From assembly GCF_018619185.1 (NCBI RefSeq), contig NZ_JAAXYC010000010.1:1-63274 (forward strand): 63,274 bases of DNA, written 5' to 3'. Of this stretch, positions 6,206 to 15,491 are shown in pieces (the first letter of the stretch is position 1; each line of letters starts with the position of its first letter). Under the pieces are notes generated by a model, which saw nothing but the letters and a program-made list of their open reading frames with translations, did no database searches and was not told the origin of the DNA. The translations under genes and the position numbers were made by a program. This DNA is from Streptomyces sp. McG3. GTDB lineage: Bacteria; Actinomycetota; Actinomycetes; Streptomycetales; Streptomycetaceae.

Positions 6206-7801
6206 GTGCCCGAGCTGAGGCCAGTCGGCGTCGAGCGCCGCACCTTCCTGCGTTACACCAGTGCCCTCGGCGCGGCAGCCGCCATCACGGCAGGCCTCTC
6301 GGCTTGCGGCGGGCCCTCCTCGACCGCCGGCGGAGCGGCCGCGAAGGGGGACGGCAGCGGCACCATCGAGGCGGGCCTGTCGTACCCCCTCTCGACCGGA
6401 TTCGACCCGATGATCACGTCGGGCGCCACCCCGTACGCCGCCAATATGCACATCTTCGAGGGACTCGTAGATCTCGATCCCGCAACACTGGTGGCGCGCC
6501 CCGCGCTCGCCACCGAGATGCCGAAGAAGATCAACGCCACCACCTACCGCGCCACCCTGCGGGACGGTGCGACCTTCCACGACGGCTCACCGGTCACCGC
6601 CGAGGACGTCGTCTTCAGCTTCGAACGCATCCTGGACGAGAAGAACGCGTCGCTGATGGCGCAGTTCGTGCCGTTCATCGACACGGTCACGGCGGTCGAC
6701 GCGAAGACGGTCGAGTTCAAGCTCCGTTACGCCTTCGCGCTCTTCCCCTCCCGGATAGCCGTGGCAAGGATCGTGCCGAAGAAGATCGTCGAGGCGGACG
6801 TCAAGGGCTTCGACGCCAAGCCCGTCGGCTCGGGGCCGTACCGGTTCGTCGAGGCGACCCGCGAGGACAAGATCGTCTTCGAGAAGCACGCGAAGTACAA
6901 CGGCCCGCACCCGGCCAAGGCCCAGAAGATGGTCTGGCGCCTGATGTCGGACCAGTCGGCCCGCGTCAGCGCCATGGAGTCCGGCCGCGTCCAGGCGATC
7001 GAGGACGTCCCGTACATCGACGTCCAGCGGCTCTCCGCCACCACGAAGACCGAGTCCGTGCAGTCCTTCGGCCTGCTCTTCCTGATGTTCAACACGGCCG
7101 ACAAGCGCTTCGCCGACAAGCGGGTGCGCCAGGCCCTGCACTACGCCCTGGACACCGAGAAGATCATCAAGACCGCGATGGTCGGCAACGCGACGGCCGC
7201 CACCGGCTACGTCCCCACCACCCACCCCGACTACCACCAGGCCGCCACCGCCTACACCCACGACGTGGCGAAGGCGAAGAAGCTGCTGGCCGACGCGGGC
7301 GTGGCCAAGCTGAAGTTCACCGTGCTGACCACGGACACCGGCTGGGTCAAGGACATCGCACCGCTGCTCAAGGAGAGCTGGGCGGCGGCCGGCATCGAGG
7401 CCACGTTGAACATCGCCCAGTCCGCCGCCCAGTACGCCAAGGTCGACGGCGGGGAATTCGAGGTCATGGTGGCCCCGGGCGACCCCTCGGTCTTCGGCAA
7501 CGACGTCGACCTCCTGATGCGCTGGTTCTACTACGGCTTCTGGCCCGAGAAGCGCTACGGATGGGCCGGCTCCCCCGCGTACAAGAAGGTCAAGCAGCTC
7601 CTCGACAAGGCCGCCCAGGCCGCCGACGAGGCGACGCGCAAGCAGTTGTGGGGCGAGATCACCGACCTGGTCGCCGACGAGGCCGCGCTCTACCCGATCC
7701 TGCACCGCAAGCTGCCCACGGCCTGGAACGACAAGGCCCTGCCCGGCTTCAAGCCGCTGCCCACCACGGGCCTGTCCTTCGTGGGCGTCGGCCGCGCCTG
7801 A
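6206..7801 (+). CDS. ABC transporter substrate-binding lipoprotein, Dpp/Opp family (probable sialic acid binder)
   Basis: This 531-residue SBP_bac_5-type protein captures solute outside the membrane for the importer encoded downstream. The N-terminus has twin arginines (ERRTFLR, residues 10-16) and a lipobox GLSACG with Cys near 34, so it is probably a Tat-routed lipoprotein. The family motif LRDGATFHDGSPVTAEDVVFSF is clear. The GTG start has GGAG five bases upstream. Dpp-type importers can carry sialic acid (SatABCD of Haemophilus ducreyi, SiaEFGI of Corynebacterium glutamicum). The operon ends with a lyase, so sialic acid is the favoured substrate; di- or oligopeptides are the alternative. 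Confidence 0.88.
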   Translation: MPELRPVGVERRTFLRYTSALGAAAAITAGLSACGGPSSTAGGAAAKGDGSGTIEAGLSYPLSTGFDPMITSGATPYAANMHIFEGLVDLDPATLVARPALATEMPKKINATTYRATLRDGATFHDGSPVTAEDVVFSFERILDEKNASLMAQFVPFIDTVTAVDAKTVEFKLRYAFALFPSRIAVARIVPKKIVEADVKGFDAKPVGSGPYRFVEATREDKIVFEKHAKYNGPHPAKAQKMVWRLMSDQSARVSAMESGRVQAIEDVPYIDVQRLSATTKTESVQSFGLLFLMFNTADKRFADKRVRQALHYALDTEKIIKTAMVGNATAATGYVPTTHPDYHQAATAYTHDVAKAKKLLADAGVAKLKFTVLTTDTGWVKDIAPLLKESWAAAGIEATLNIAQSAAQYAKVDGGEFEVMVAPGDPSVFGNDVDLLMRWFYYGFWPEKRYGWAGSPAYKKVKQLLDKAAQAADEATRKQLWGEITDLVADEAALYPILHRKLPTAWNDKALPGFKPLPTTGLSFVGVGRA

Positions 7802-7834
7802 CGTCCGTCCGGTCCGGGCCGCCATCTCCTGGGC

Positions 7835-7903
7835 CCTGTCGTCGAACTGCCGCCTGCCCCCGCAGGGCCGCCCTCCGGGCGACAACGGCAGTTCGACGAC
7901 AGG
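7835..7903. other. Large intercistronic hairpin: 18-bp perfect arms with a 33-bp loop region
   Basis: CCTGTCGTCGAACTGCCG at 7835-7852 pairs with its perfect complement at 7886-7903. The loop contains a smaller GCCC/GGGC stem. It lies 33 bases after the binding-protein stop and 49 before the permease start. In transporter operons such a stem commonly protects the binding-protein mRNA or reduces read-through, giving more binding protein than permease. It has no T-run. Confidence 0.85.
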
Positions 7904-7952
7904 ACCCGGGCGGCCCGGACCCGCCCTCCGCCCGATCGCAAGGAACCCGACG

Positions 7953-8903
7953 ATGGTTGCTTTTCTCCGGCTCGCGCTGCGCCGCGTCGCGATGATGCCG
8001 GTGATGATTCTCGGCATCGCACTGCTGGTCTTCGTGGTGCTGCAGTTCTCGCCGGCCGACCCGGCCTACAACGCGCTCGGGGAGAGCGCCAGTCCCGAGG
8101 CCAGGGAAGCCTTCGCGGAGGCCAACGGGCTCAACGACCCGCTGCCGATCCGCTACTTCGACTTCCTCGGCCAACTGCTCCACTTCGACCTCGGTATGAC
8201 CGTCCCCCCGAGCCAGCCCGTGATCGACCGGATCACCGCGGCGTTCCCGCTCACCCTCCAACTGACCTTCCTCGGGCTGTTCCTCGCGGTCACGCTCGCC
8301 GTCATCGGTGGTGTCCTGGGCGCGATGTACCGCGACCGGTGGCCCGACCAGCTCTTCCGTGTGCTGTCCATGGCCGGGGTCGCCATCCCGTCCTTCTGGC
8401 TCGGCGTCCTGCTCATCCAGCAGTTCGCGCTGAACATCCGGATCTTCCCGACCGGCGGCTACACCAACCCCGCCGACTCCTTCACGGGCTGGCTCACCAC
8501 CATGGCCCTGCCCGCCGTGTCGCTCGCGGTGCCCGTCGCGGCGTCGCTCGCCCGGCTCGTCCGCACCTCGATGGTCGCCGAACTCGACCGCGACTACGTA
8601 CGCACCGCCCAGGGCAACGGCCTGCCGGTCCTCCTGGTGATCCGCTCGGTGCTGCGCAACGCGCTGGTCACCCCGCTCACCGTGCTCGGCGTCAAGGTCG
8701 GCTATCTGCTCAGCGGCGCCGTCGTCATCGAAGCGATCTTCGACCTGCCCGGCATGGGCAAGCTCATCCTCGAAGGTGTCACCGGCGGCGACGTCGCCCT
8801 GGTCCAGGGCACCGTGCTGACCATCGCCATCGCCTTCCTGGTGGTCAACGTCATCGTCGACCTGCTCTACCTGCTGGTCAATCCGCGCATCAGGACGGTG
8901 TGA
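7953..8903 (+). CDS. ABC transporter permease, DppB family
   Basis: This 316-residue inner-membrane subunit has an N-terminal helix (MMPVMILGIALLVFVVLQF) followed by about five more helices. The EAA-type coupling loop (DYVRTAQGNGLPVLLVIRSVLRNAL) is near residues 210-235. It pairs with the DppC half of the next protein to form the pore. There is only one base between its stop and the next ATG, so the two are translationally coupled. Confidence 0.92.
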   Translation: MVAFLRLALRRVAMMPVMILGIALLVFVVLQFSPADPAYNALGESASPEAREAFAEANGLNDPLPIRYFDFLGQLLHFDLGMTVPPSQPVIDRITAAFPLTLQLTFLGLFLAVTLAVIGGVLGAMYRDRWPDQLFRVLSMAGVAIPSFWLGVLLIQQFALNIRIFPTGGYTNPADSFTGWLTTMALPAVSLAVPVAASLARLVRTSMVAELDRDYVRTAQGNGLPVLLVIRSVLRNALVTPLTVLGVKVGYLLSGAVVIEAIFDLPGMGKLILEGVTGGDVALVQGTVLTIAIAFLVVNVIVDLLYLLVNPRIRTV

Positions 8904-8904
8904 C

Positions 8905-10878
8905 ATGTTCGCCACGGGCCGACTGGCCAAGAAGCTCTCCCGACCGGGCATCGCCTTCCGCGCCCTGCCCGTCACCTCCCGCGTCGCCCTCGGCGTCCTG
9001 CTCGTCGTCATCCTCGGCGCCGTGTTCGCCCCCCTCCTCACCCAGGACCCGCTGACCACCGGCACCCCCGTCCAGGCCCCGGGCGCCGACCACTGGTTCG
9101 GCACCGACCGGGCGGGCCGGGACGTCTTCGCCCGCGTGGTGCACGGGTCGCGCTACTCGCTGGTCATCGGCCTCGGCGCGACCGCCGTCGCACTGATCGC
9201 CGGGGCCGTGCTCGGCTCGCTCGCCGCCACCTCGCGCAAGCTCGGCGACGAGTCCGTCATGCGGACGCTCGACGTCGTGATGTCCTTCCCGCCGATCGCC
9301 CTCGCGGCCGTCCTGGTCGCCGTGTTCGGCACCAGCGTCCCGGTGATCATCTTCACCATCGCCTTCGTCTACACCCCCTCGCTCGCCCGGGTCGTACGCG
9401 CATGCGTGCTCGCGCAGTACGGGGAGGACTACGTCGCGGCCGAGAAGGTCATCGGCGCCCGGCGCGGGTACATCGTGCTCCGCCACGTCGCCGTCAACTG
9501 CATGGCGCCGGTCATGGTGTTCGCCACCGTCATGGTCGCCGAGGCGATCATCTTCGAGGCCAGCCTCTCCTTCATCGGGGCCGGTGTGCAGGACCCCGAC
9601 CCCAGCTGGGGCAGCGTCCTCGCCTACGGCCGGCAGATCCTCCTGGCCGGCGGCTGGTGGGCCACCTTCTTCCCGGGCCTGGCCCTCCTGATCACCGTCC
9701 TCGCGCTCAACATCCTCTCCGAGGGCCTCACCGACGCCTCCGCCGCGCCCAGGAGCGCCCGCTCCTCCCCCGCGCCCGCCGCCACCACGGCGCCCGACCC
9801 GGTCGAGGCCGCCGCCACCGTCGACATCGACGCCGCCCTCGCCAAGCTGGCCCGGCACATCAACGCCACCGAGCCCACCGTCACCCCGGTCCGCGCGGAC
9901 GCCGATGAGCTCCTCGTCGTCCGCGACCTGGCGATCCGCTTCCCCGACCGTTACGGCGACATCCCCGTCGTCGACCGGCTGAACTTCACCGTCCACGAGG
10001 GCGAGACCCTCGGCCTGGTCGGCGAGTCCGGCTGCGGCAAGTCCATCACCAGCCTCGCCGTCATGGGCCTCCTCGCCCGCAACGCCGAGGTCAGCGGCGA
10101 GATCCTCTACCGGGGCCGGGACCTGCTGAAGCTCCCGCCCAAGGAGCGCCGTGCCCTGATGGGCCCCGAGATCGCGATGGTCTACCAGGACGCGCTCTCC
10201 TCCCTCAACCCCTCCGTGCTCGTCGGCACCCAGCTGAAGCAGCTGACCTCGCGCGGCTCCACGAAGACCCCCGCCGAGCTCCTCGAACTCGTCGGCCTCT
10301 CCCCCGAACGCACCCTGCGCAGCTACCCGCACGAACTCTCCGGCGGACAGCGCCAGCGGGTCCTCATCGCCATGGCCCTCTCCCGCAGCCCGCGCCTGCT
10401 GATCGCGGACGAGCCGACCACCGCCCTCGACGTCACCGTCCAGGCCCAGGTCGTCGAGCTCCTCATCCGGCTCCGCGACGAGCTCGGCTTCGCCATGGTG
10501 CTGGTCTCCCACGACCTCGCCCTCGTCGGCGACCTCTCCCACCGGGTCGCCGTGATGTACGCGGGCCGGCTCGCCGAGGTCGGCGACACCCGGTCCGTCC
10601 TGACCGGACCCGCCCACCACTACAGCCGCGGCCTCCTCGGCTCCGTCGTCTCCCTGGAGGCCGGCGCGGACCGGCTCCACCAGATCCGGGGCGTCGTGCC
10701 CGCGCCCCAGGGCTTCGGCGAGGGGTGCCGCTTCGCCGGACGCTGCGGAGCCGCCACCGGCCTCTGCCGCACCACGACACCCGCGCTCACCCCGCGCGGC
10801 ACCACGGACGACCACGGATTCGCCTGCCACCACCCGGCCAGGACGACCGCCGAGGAACTGGAACGGAGCGCCCTGTGA
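8905..10878 (+). CDS. Fused ABC permease-ATPase (DppC-DppD in one chain)
   Basis: This 657-residue protein joins a DppC-type permease (about residues 1-280; coupling loop [21 protein letters not shown]) by an Ala/Pro linker of about 45 residues to a DppD-type ATPase. The ATPase has Walker A GESGCGKS near 373, signature LSGGQRQR near 483, Walker B LLIADEP near 502, and the oligopeptide-transporter C-terminal extension with cysteines ([15 protein letters not shown]). The fusion fixes one permease and one ATPase together; the second ATPase is separate and downstream. Its stop overlaps the next GTG. Confidence 0.92.
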   Translation: MFATGRLAKKLSRPGIAFRALPVTSRVALGVLLVVILGAVFAPLLTQDPLTTGTPVQAPGADHWFGTDRAGRDVFARVVHGSRYSLVIGLGATAVALIAGAVLGSLAATSRKLGDESVMRTLDVVMSFPPIALAAVLVAVFGTSVPVIIFTIAFVYTPSLARVVRACVLAQYGEDYVAAEKVIGARRGYIVLRHVAVNCMAPVMVFATVMVAEAIIFEASLSFIGAGVQDPDPSWGSVLAYGRQILLAGGWWATFFPGLALLITVLALNILSEGLTDASAAPRSARSSPAPAATTAPDPVEAAATVDIDAALAKLARHINATEPTVTPVRADADELLVVRDLAIRFPDRYGDIPVVDRLNFTVHEGETLGLVGESGCGKSITSLAVMGLLARNAEVSGEILYRGRDLLKLPPKERRALMGPEIAMVYQDALSSLNPSVLVGTQLKQLTSRGSTKTPAELLELVGLSPERTLRSYPHELSGGQRQRVLIAMALSRSPRLLIADEPTTALDVTVQAQVVELLIRLRDELGFAMVLVSHDLALVGDLSHRVAVMYAGRLAEVGDTRSVLTGPAHHYSRGLLGSVVSLEAGADRLHQIRGVVPAPQGFGEGCRFAGRCGAATGLCRTTTPALTPRGTTDDHGFACHHPARTTAEELERSAL

Positions 10879-11882
10879 TCAGGCTCGACGGCGTCCACGT
10901 ACGCCACAAGGCACGCAGCGGCGGGATCTTCTCCCGCGATGCCGTGCACGCGCTCACCGACGCCACGCTGAAGGTCGAGCGCGGCGAGATCGTGGGCCTG
11001 GTCGGGGAGTCCGGCTGCGGCAAGTCCACGCTCGCCCGTGTGCTGACCGGACTGCAGAAGCCCACCGAGGGCGAGGTCCTCTTCCACGGGCGCGACCTGT
11101 GGAAGATGTCGGGCGCCGAGCGGCGCGACGACTTCGGTTCGGCCGTCGGCGTCGTCTTCCAGGACCCCGCGACCGCCCTCAACCCCCGCCTCACGGTCCG
11201 GCAGATCCTCCGCGATCCGCTGGACGTGCACCGGCGGGGTACGCGGGAGGCGCGCGAGGCCCGGGTCGAGGAGCTGCTCGACCTGGTCGGGCTGCCGGGC
11301 CACACCCTCGCCGCCCTGCCCGGGCAGCTCTCCGGGGGCCAGCGCCAGCGCGTCGCCATCGCCCGCGCCCTGGCCCTCGAACCGGAGCTGATCGTCGCCG
11401 ACGAACCGACCTCCGCGCTCGACGTCTCCGTACGCGCCCAGGTGCTCAACCTCCTGGTCGACCTGCGCGAACGCCTGGGCCTGGGCATGGTGTTCATCAG
11501 TCACGACATCCAGACCGTGCGCTACCTCGCCGACCGCATCGCCGTCCTGTACCTCGGCCGCATCGTCGAGGAGGGCCGGGCCGCCGACGTGGCGGGCTCT
11601 CCCGGGCACCCGTACACCGAGGCGCTGCTCTCCGCCACGCCCAGCCTGCTGGAGGCGACGGAACGCATCGTGCTCACGGGCCCGGTGCCCTCCGCCACCA
11701 ACCCGCCGACCGGCTGCCCGTTCCGCACCCGTTGCTGGAAGGCCGACGACGCGTGCGCCGAGGTCTTCCCGGTGGCGACGTTCGGCCCCGCCGGACACCG
11801 CCGGCACTGCGTCCATCCCCAGAACTCCGTGTCCCCCTCGGTGACCCGGACCTCCGTACCGCCCGCAAGGAGCACCGCATGA
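10875..11882 (+). CDS. ABC transporter ATPase, DppF family
   Basis: This 335-residue cytoplasmic ATPase has Walker A GESGCGKS near residue 45, signature LSGGQRQR near 155 and Walker B ELIVADEP near 175. A C-terminal oligopeptide/dipeptide extension has a cysteine-rich tail ([18 protein letters not shown]). The GTG start at 10875 overlaps the previous stop (GTGA) and its own stop overlaps the lyase ATG (ATGA). It completes the importer with the fused permease-ATPase. Confidence 0.92.
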   Translation: MIRLDGVHVRHKARSGGIFSRDAVHALTDATLKVERGEIVGLVGESGCGKSTLARVLTGLQKPTEGEVLFHGRDLWKMSGAERRDDFGSAVGVVFQDPATALNPRLTVRQILRDPLDVHRRGTREAREARVEELLDLVGLPGHTLAALPGQLSGGQRQRVAIARALALEPELIVADEPTSALDVSVRAQVLNLLVDLRERLGLGMVFISHDIQTVRYLADRIAVLYLGRIVEEGRAADVAGSPGHPYTEALLSATPSLLEATERIVLTGPVPSATNPPTGCPFRTRCWKADDACAEVFPVATFGPAGHRRHCVHPQNSVSPSVTRTSVPPARSTA

Positions 11883-12817
11883 CCGCCCCCTCCCCCGTGT
11901 ACTCCGGAGTCATCCCGCCCGTCGTGACCCCGCTCACCGCCGACGGCGAGCTCGACCGCGCCTCGCTGGAACGGGTCGTCGGCCATCTCCTCGACGGTGG
12001 GGTCAACGGCCTCTTCGCCCTCGGCAGTTCGGGCGAGACGGCCTATCTGACGCCGGGTCGGCAGGACGAGGTCATCGAGGTGATCACCGCGACGGCGGCC
12101 GGCCAGGTCCCGGTCCTCGTCGGAGCCATCGAGACCACCACCGACCGGGCCGCCGAGCGGGCCCGCGCCGCCGCCGCCCTGGGCGCCGACGCGGTCGTGG
12201 CGACCGCGCCCTTCTACACGCGCACCCATGTCACCGAGATCGACCGCCACTTCCGGGAGCTCGCGGCGGCCGTGGACCTGCCGCTCCTGGCGTACGACGT
12301 GCCGGTCTGCGTCCACAGCAAGCTGGACCCGGAACTCCTGCTGCCGCTCGCGGCGGACGGGGTGCTCGCCGGGGTGAAGGACTCCAGCGGGGACGACGGT
12401 TCATTCCGGCGCCTCGTCATCGGGGCCCGCGACCTTCCGGGGTTCTCGGTGCTCACGGGCCACGAGCTGGTGGTCGACGCGATGATGCTGAGCGGCGCCG
12501 ACGGTTCCGTACCCGGCCTGGGCAATGTGGACCCGCACGGCTATGTGCGGCTGCACGAGGCGGCGGTGAAGGGCGACTGGGCCACTGCCAGGGCCGAGCA
12601 GGACCGGCTCGTCGGCCTGTTCGACATCGTCCGGGCGGCCCGCCCCGGCACGGCTTCGGCGACGGCCGCGGGTCTTGGGGCGTTCAAGACGGCCCTGATG
12701 CTGCGGGGCGTCATCGACACCAATGTGATGAGCGCGCCGATGCGCCGCCTGGACGCGGCGGAGACGGCGTCGATCGCGGCCTGCCTGGAGCTGGCGGGGC
12801 TCTCCCCGGCCCGGTAG
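11879..12817 (+). CDS. nanA: DapA-superfamily aldolase, probable N-acetylneuraminate lyase
   Basis: This 312-residue TIM-barrel class I aldolase has GSSGE near residues 49-53, the catalytic Tyr in AYDVP near 139 and the Schiff-base Lys in GVKDSSG near 167, all intact. NAL splits sialic acid into ManNAc and pyruvate; other members make dihydrodipicolinate or cleave 2-keto-3-deoxy sugar acids. Position at the end of the importer operon, and the sialidase, kinase and epimerase genes nearby, favour NAL. It is the full-length counterpart of the deleted gene at 1459-1782 and would supply the lost activity. No promoter separates it from the ATPase gene (ATGA overlap). Confidence 0.8.
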   Translation: MTAPSPVYSGVIPPVVTPLTADGELDRASLERVVGHLLDGGVNGLFALGSSGETAYLTPGRQDEVIEVITATAAGQVPVLVGAIETTTDRAAERARAAAALGADAVVATAPFYTRTHVTEIDRHFRELAAAVDLPLLAYDVPVCVHSKLDPELLLPLAADGVLAGVKDSSGDDGSFRRLVIGARDLPGFSVLTGHELVVDAMMLSGADGSVPGLGNVDPHGYVRLHEAAVKGDWATARAEQDRLVGLFDIVRAARPGTASATAAGLGAFKTALMLRGVIDTNVMSAPMRRLDAAETASIAACLELAGLSPAR

Positions 12818-12826
12818 GTACCGGGG
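12811..12826. terminator. Short inverted repeat over the lyase stop codon
   Basis: CCCGGTA, GG, TACCGGG: 7-bp arms that include the TAG stop of the lyase. It lies between two convergent transcription units, so a weak bidirectional terminator is plausible. There is no T-run. Confidence 0.4.
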
Positions 12827-12855
12827 CCCGCACCCTGGGCGGCCGGTGCCGGGCG

Positions 12856-13536
12856 TCAGGCGGTCGCGCCCGCCGCCCAGTACAGGCCGCCCAGCAGGTG
12901 GCGGCGGAAGGCCGGGTCGCCGTAGGCCTCGTCCGCGTGGCCCAGCGAGGTGTAGAAGGAGCGGCCCGCGCCGGACTCCTTGCACCAGACCAAGGGGTGG
13001 TCGGCGCCCATGCCGCCGCCCTCGTAGCCGTTCTCGTCGATCGTGGCGAGGACCCGCACGCCCGGGCGGCGCGGGTTGGCCCGGAAGTCGTACCACTCGT
13101 CGCTCCACTCCCACCGCTCGGGCAGGTGGGCCGTCGCCGGATGGCTCCGGTTCTCCACCAGCACGGTGCCGGGCTGGAACGCGGGGTGGCCCCCGAAGCG
13201 CGCACCGAGCAGTTCGCCGTAGTACGGCCAGGCGTACTCGGTGCACGCGGCGGAGTGGACGCCCATGAAGCCGCCGCCTTCAGCAACCCATCGCCGGAGC
13301 GCGGCCCTTCCCTCCTCGGTGAGGACGTCGCCGCTCGTGGACAGGAAGACCACCGCGCCGCGTCCCGCCAGGGAGGCGTCGGTGAAGACCGCGGGGTCCT
13401 CGGTCGCCTCCACCGAGAAGCCCTCCTCCTCGCCCAGTTCGCGCAGAGCGGTGCGCGCGGCGGGGATCGAGTCGTGCCGGTAGGCCGTTGTACGGGTGTA
13501 GACGAGGACGTCCGACAGGTGGCCGGTCAGAGGCAT
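12856..13536 (-). CDS. ThuA-domain protein (trehalose-utilisation family)
   Basis: This 226-residue protein has the class I glutamine-amidotransferase-like ThuA fold: DVLVYTRTTAYRHDSIPAA at the N-terminus, FLSTSGDVLTEEGRAAL in the middle, GGGFMGVHSA near residue 90, and the C-terminal GAGRSFYTSLGHADEAYGDP. ThuA proteins are associated with catabolism of disaccharides through keto-sugar intermediates, and their chemistry is poorly defined. It is the last gene of the polysaccharide operon, 23 bp after the dehydrogenase, so it probably acts on an oligosaccharide or sugar-acid intermediate. Confidence 0.85.
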   Translation of the reverse strand: MPLTGHLSDVLVYTRTTAYRHDSIPAARTALRELGEEEGFSVEATEDPAVFTDASLAGRGAVVFLSTSGDVLTEEGRAALRRWVAEGGGFMGVHSAACTEYAWPYYGELLGARFGGHPAFQPGTVLVENRSHPATAHLPERWEWSDEWYDFRANPRRPGVRVLATIDENGYEGGGMGADHPLVWCKESGAGRSFYTSLGHADEAYGDPAFRRHLLGGLYWAAGATA

Positions 13537-13559
13537 GCGGTTACTCCGGTTCTCCGGGA

Positions 13560-14582
13560 TCAGGCCGAGGTGGTCAGGGCCGCGCGGGTCACGGCGTGGG
13601 CGAACTCTTCTCCCGCGCAGTAGCGCTCGACCTCGTCCAGGGCGCTGCGGGTGATGCGCTGGAGTTCGCCGCCGAGCGAGCCGGCGATGTGCGGGGTCAG
13701 CAGGACGTTCGGCAGGGTGTACAGGGGCGACGTGGCGGGCAGCACCTCGGGTTCGGTGACGTCCAGGACCGCGTGGACGCGTCCCGACAAGGCCTCGGCG
13801 GTGAGGGCCTCGGTGTCGACGAGCGAGCCCCGGCCGGTGTTGACGAGGGTGGCGCCGTCGCGCAGGAGCGACAGTCTCCGGGCGTCGAGCAGGTGGTGGG
13901 TCTCGGGCAGCGCGGGCGCGTGGAGCGAGACGACGTCGCAGACGGCGAGCATCTCGTCGAGTCCGACGAGCCGGGCGCCCAGCGACCGGGCCTCGGCGGG
14001 GTCGAGGTGGGGGTCGGCCAGCAGAACGTCGAAATCGTGGGGGCGGAGCAGCTCCAGCACTCTGCGGCCCACCAGGGACGCGCCCACCAGGCCGACCGTC
14101 CTGCGGTAGTTGCCGAAGCCCGGGTAGTGCGCCGCCCAGTCCAGGGCGGCGCGGTGTTCGCGGTAGAGCCCGCCGATCTCCCGTACGCGCTTGTTGGCGA
14201 AGAGGATCGCGGCGAGCGTGTACTCGGCGACGGGTACGGCGTTGGCGGCGGCCGCGGTGGAGACGCGGATGCCCCGGTCCCAGCAGGCGTCCGTCACATG
14301 GTGTTTGACGCTGCCCGCCGCGTGCACGACCGCCTTCAGCGCGGGCATACGGGCGAGGGCGGCGTCGTCGAGCGGGGGGCACCCCCAGGACGTGATCAGG
14401 AGCTCGACGGCCGCCGGGTCCGAAACGATCTCGAAGGTCTCGGCGACGAACCGCGGGTCGATGTCGACGTGGCGGGTCAGCCGGTCGACCGCGGCCGGGG
14501 GGAAGAGGGCGTCGCGGTGCCGGCGGCCCATGGCGAACAGGGCGCGCGGGCGGGGCGGAGTGGAAGGCATGGGCATCCTCAT
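13560..14582 (-). CDS. D-isomer-specific 2-hydroxyacid dehydrogenase
   Basis: This 340-residue NAD-dependent oxidoreductase has a Rossmann core with GLVGASLVGRRV near residue 163, the catalytic Arg in NTGRGSLVD, Glu in LDVTEPEVLP and His in LLTPHIAGS. In carbohydrate operons such enzymes reduce or oxidise sugar-derived 2-keto/2-hydroxy acids. It follows the permease by 9 bp and precedes the ThuA gene. The substrate is unknown; a uronic-acid-derived acid would fit the lyase in the operon. Confidence 0.88.
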   Translation of the reverse strand: MRMPMPSTPPRPRALFAMGRRHRDALFPPAAVDRLTRHVDIDPRFVAETFEIVSDPAAVELLITSWGCPPLDDAALARMPALKAVVHAAGSVKHHVTDACWDRGIRVSTAAAANAVPVAEYTLAAILFANKRVREIGGLYREHRAALDWAAHYPGFGNYRRTVGLVGASLVGRRVLELLRPHDFDVLLADPHLDPAEARSLGARLVGLDEMLAVCDVVSLHAPALPETHHLLDARRLSLLRDGATLVNTGRGSLVDTEALTAEALSGRVHAVLDVTEPEVLPATSPLYTLPNVLLTPHIAGSLGGELQRITRSALDEVERYCAGEEFAHAVTRAALTTSA

Positions 14583-14591
14583 GACGGTGGC

Positions 14592-15491
14592 CTACTTGAC
14601 GGCGCCGGCGGTCATGCCGGACTTCCAGAACCGCTGGAGCATCAGGAAGAGGACGACCAGGGGGACCACGGACACCAGCGATCCGACGATCGCCAGGAGG
14701 TAGTCCTGCGGGTGGCCCTGGGAGAGCGCGGACGAATACCACACGTACAGGCCGAGGTTGACCGGGAAGAGCTCCTCGTCGGACAGCATCACCAGCGGCA
14801 GGAAGAAGCTGTTCCAGATCTGGGTGAACTGGAAGAGGAAGATGGTCACGAAGCCGGGCGCGACCATCGGCAGGGCGATCCGGCAGAAGGTCCTGAACTC
14901 ACCGGCCCCGTCCACCCGGGCCGCTTCGAGGACTTCGCCGGGGACGTACGACGCACTGAAGACCCGGGCCAGATAGACCCCGAACGGGAACACGAGACCG
15001 GGGATGAACACGCCCCAGAAGCTGTTCACCAGGCCGGCCTTGGCCGCGATCAGGTACAGCGGGATCGCCATCGCGGTGCCGGGCACCATCACACCGAGCA
15101 GGACGAGGGAGAAGATCCGCTCCTTGCCCGGGAAGTTCAGCTTGTCGAACGCGTACCCGGCGGCCACGCTGAACACCGTGGCCAGCAGCGCGCCGACGCC
15201 GGCGTACAGGACCGTGTTGAGCAGCCAGCGCAGGAAGATGCCGTTGTCGGCCTCGAACAGGTACTGGAGGTTGTCGAGGAGCGCGAAGTCGTCGCCGGGT
15301 GCGAAGCCGTTCGTGGCGAAGAGATCCTGGCGGCTCTTGGTGGACGACAGGACCAGCCAGAGCATCGGCAGGAGTGTGTAGAGGGCGGCGAGCCCCAGCA
15401 TCGCGGTCACGCCGGCCTTGGACAGCAGGACCGAGGGGCGCCGGCCCGGGCCGCGCGGGGCCGGGGCGGTGCGGGTCGTGGGCTGGGTCAC
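14592..15491 (-). CDS. Carbohydrate ABC transporter permease, MalG family (CUT1)
   Basis: This 299-residue membrane protein has six predicted helices. The first is VTAMLGLAALYTLLPMLWLVL. The CUT1 coupling motif (EVLEAARVDGAGEFRTFCRIALPM) lies near residues 190-215. The GTG start at 15491 overlaps the stop of the preceding permease (GTGA). With the MalF-type partner and the lipoprotein it forms a sugar importer. No ATPase is encoded here, so a shared MsiK-type ATPase elsewhere in the genome is likely. Confidence 0.92.
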   Translation of the reverse strand: MTQPTTRTAPAPRGPGRRPSVLLSKAGVTAMLGLAALYTLLPMLWLVLSSTKSRQDLFATNGFAPGDDFALLDNLQYLFEADNGIFLRWLLNTVLYAGVGALLATVFSVAAGYAFDKLNFPGKERIFSLVLLGVMVPGTAMAIPLYLIAAKAGLVNSFWGVFIPGLVFPFGVYLARVFSASYVPGEVLEAARVDGAGEFRTFCRIALPMVAPGFVTIFLFQFTQIWNSFFLPLVMLSDEELFPVNLGLYVWYSSALSQGHPQDYLLAIVGSLVSVVPLVVLFLMLQRFWKSGMTAGAVK

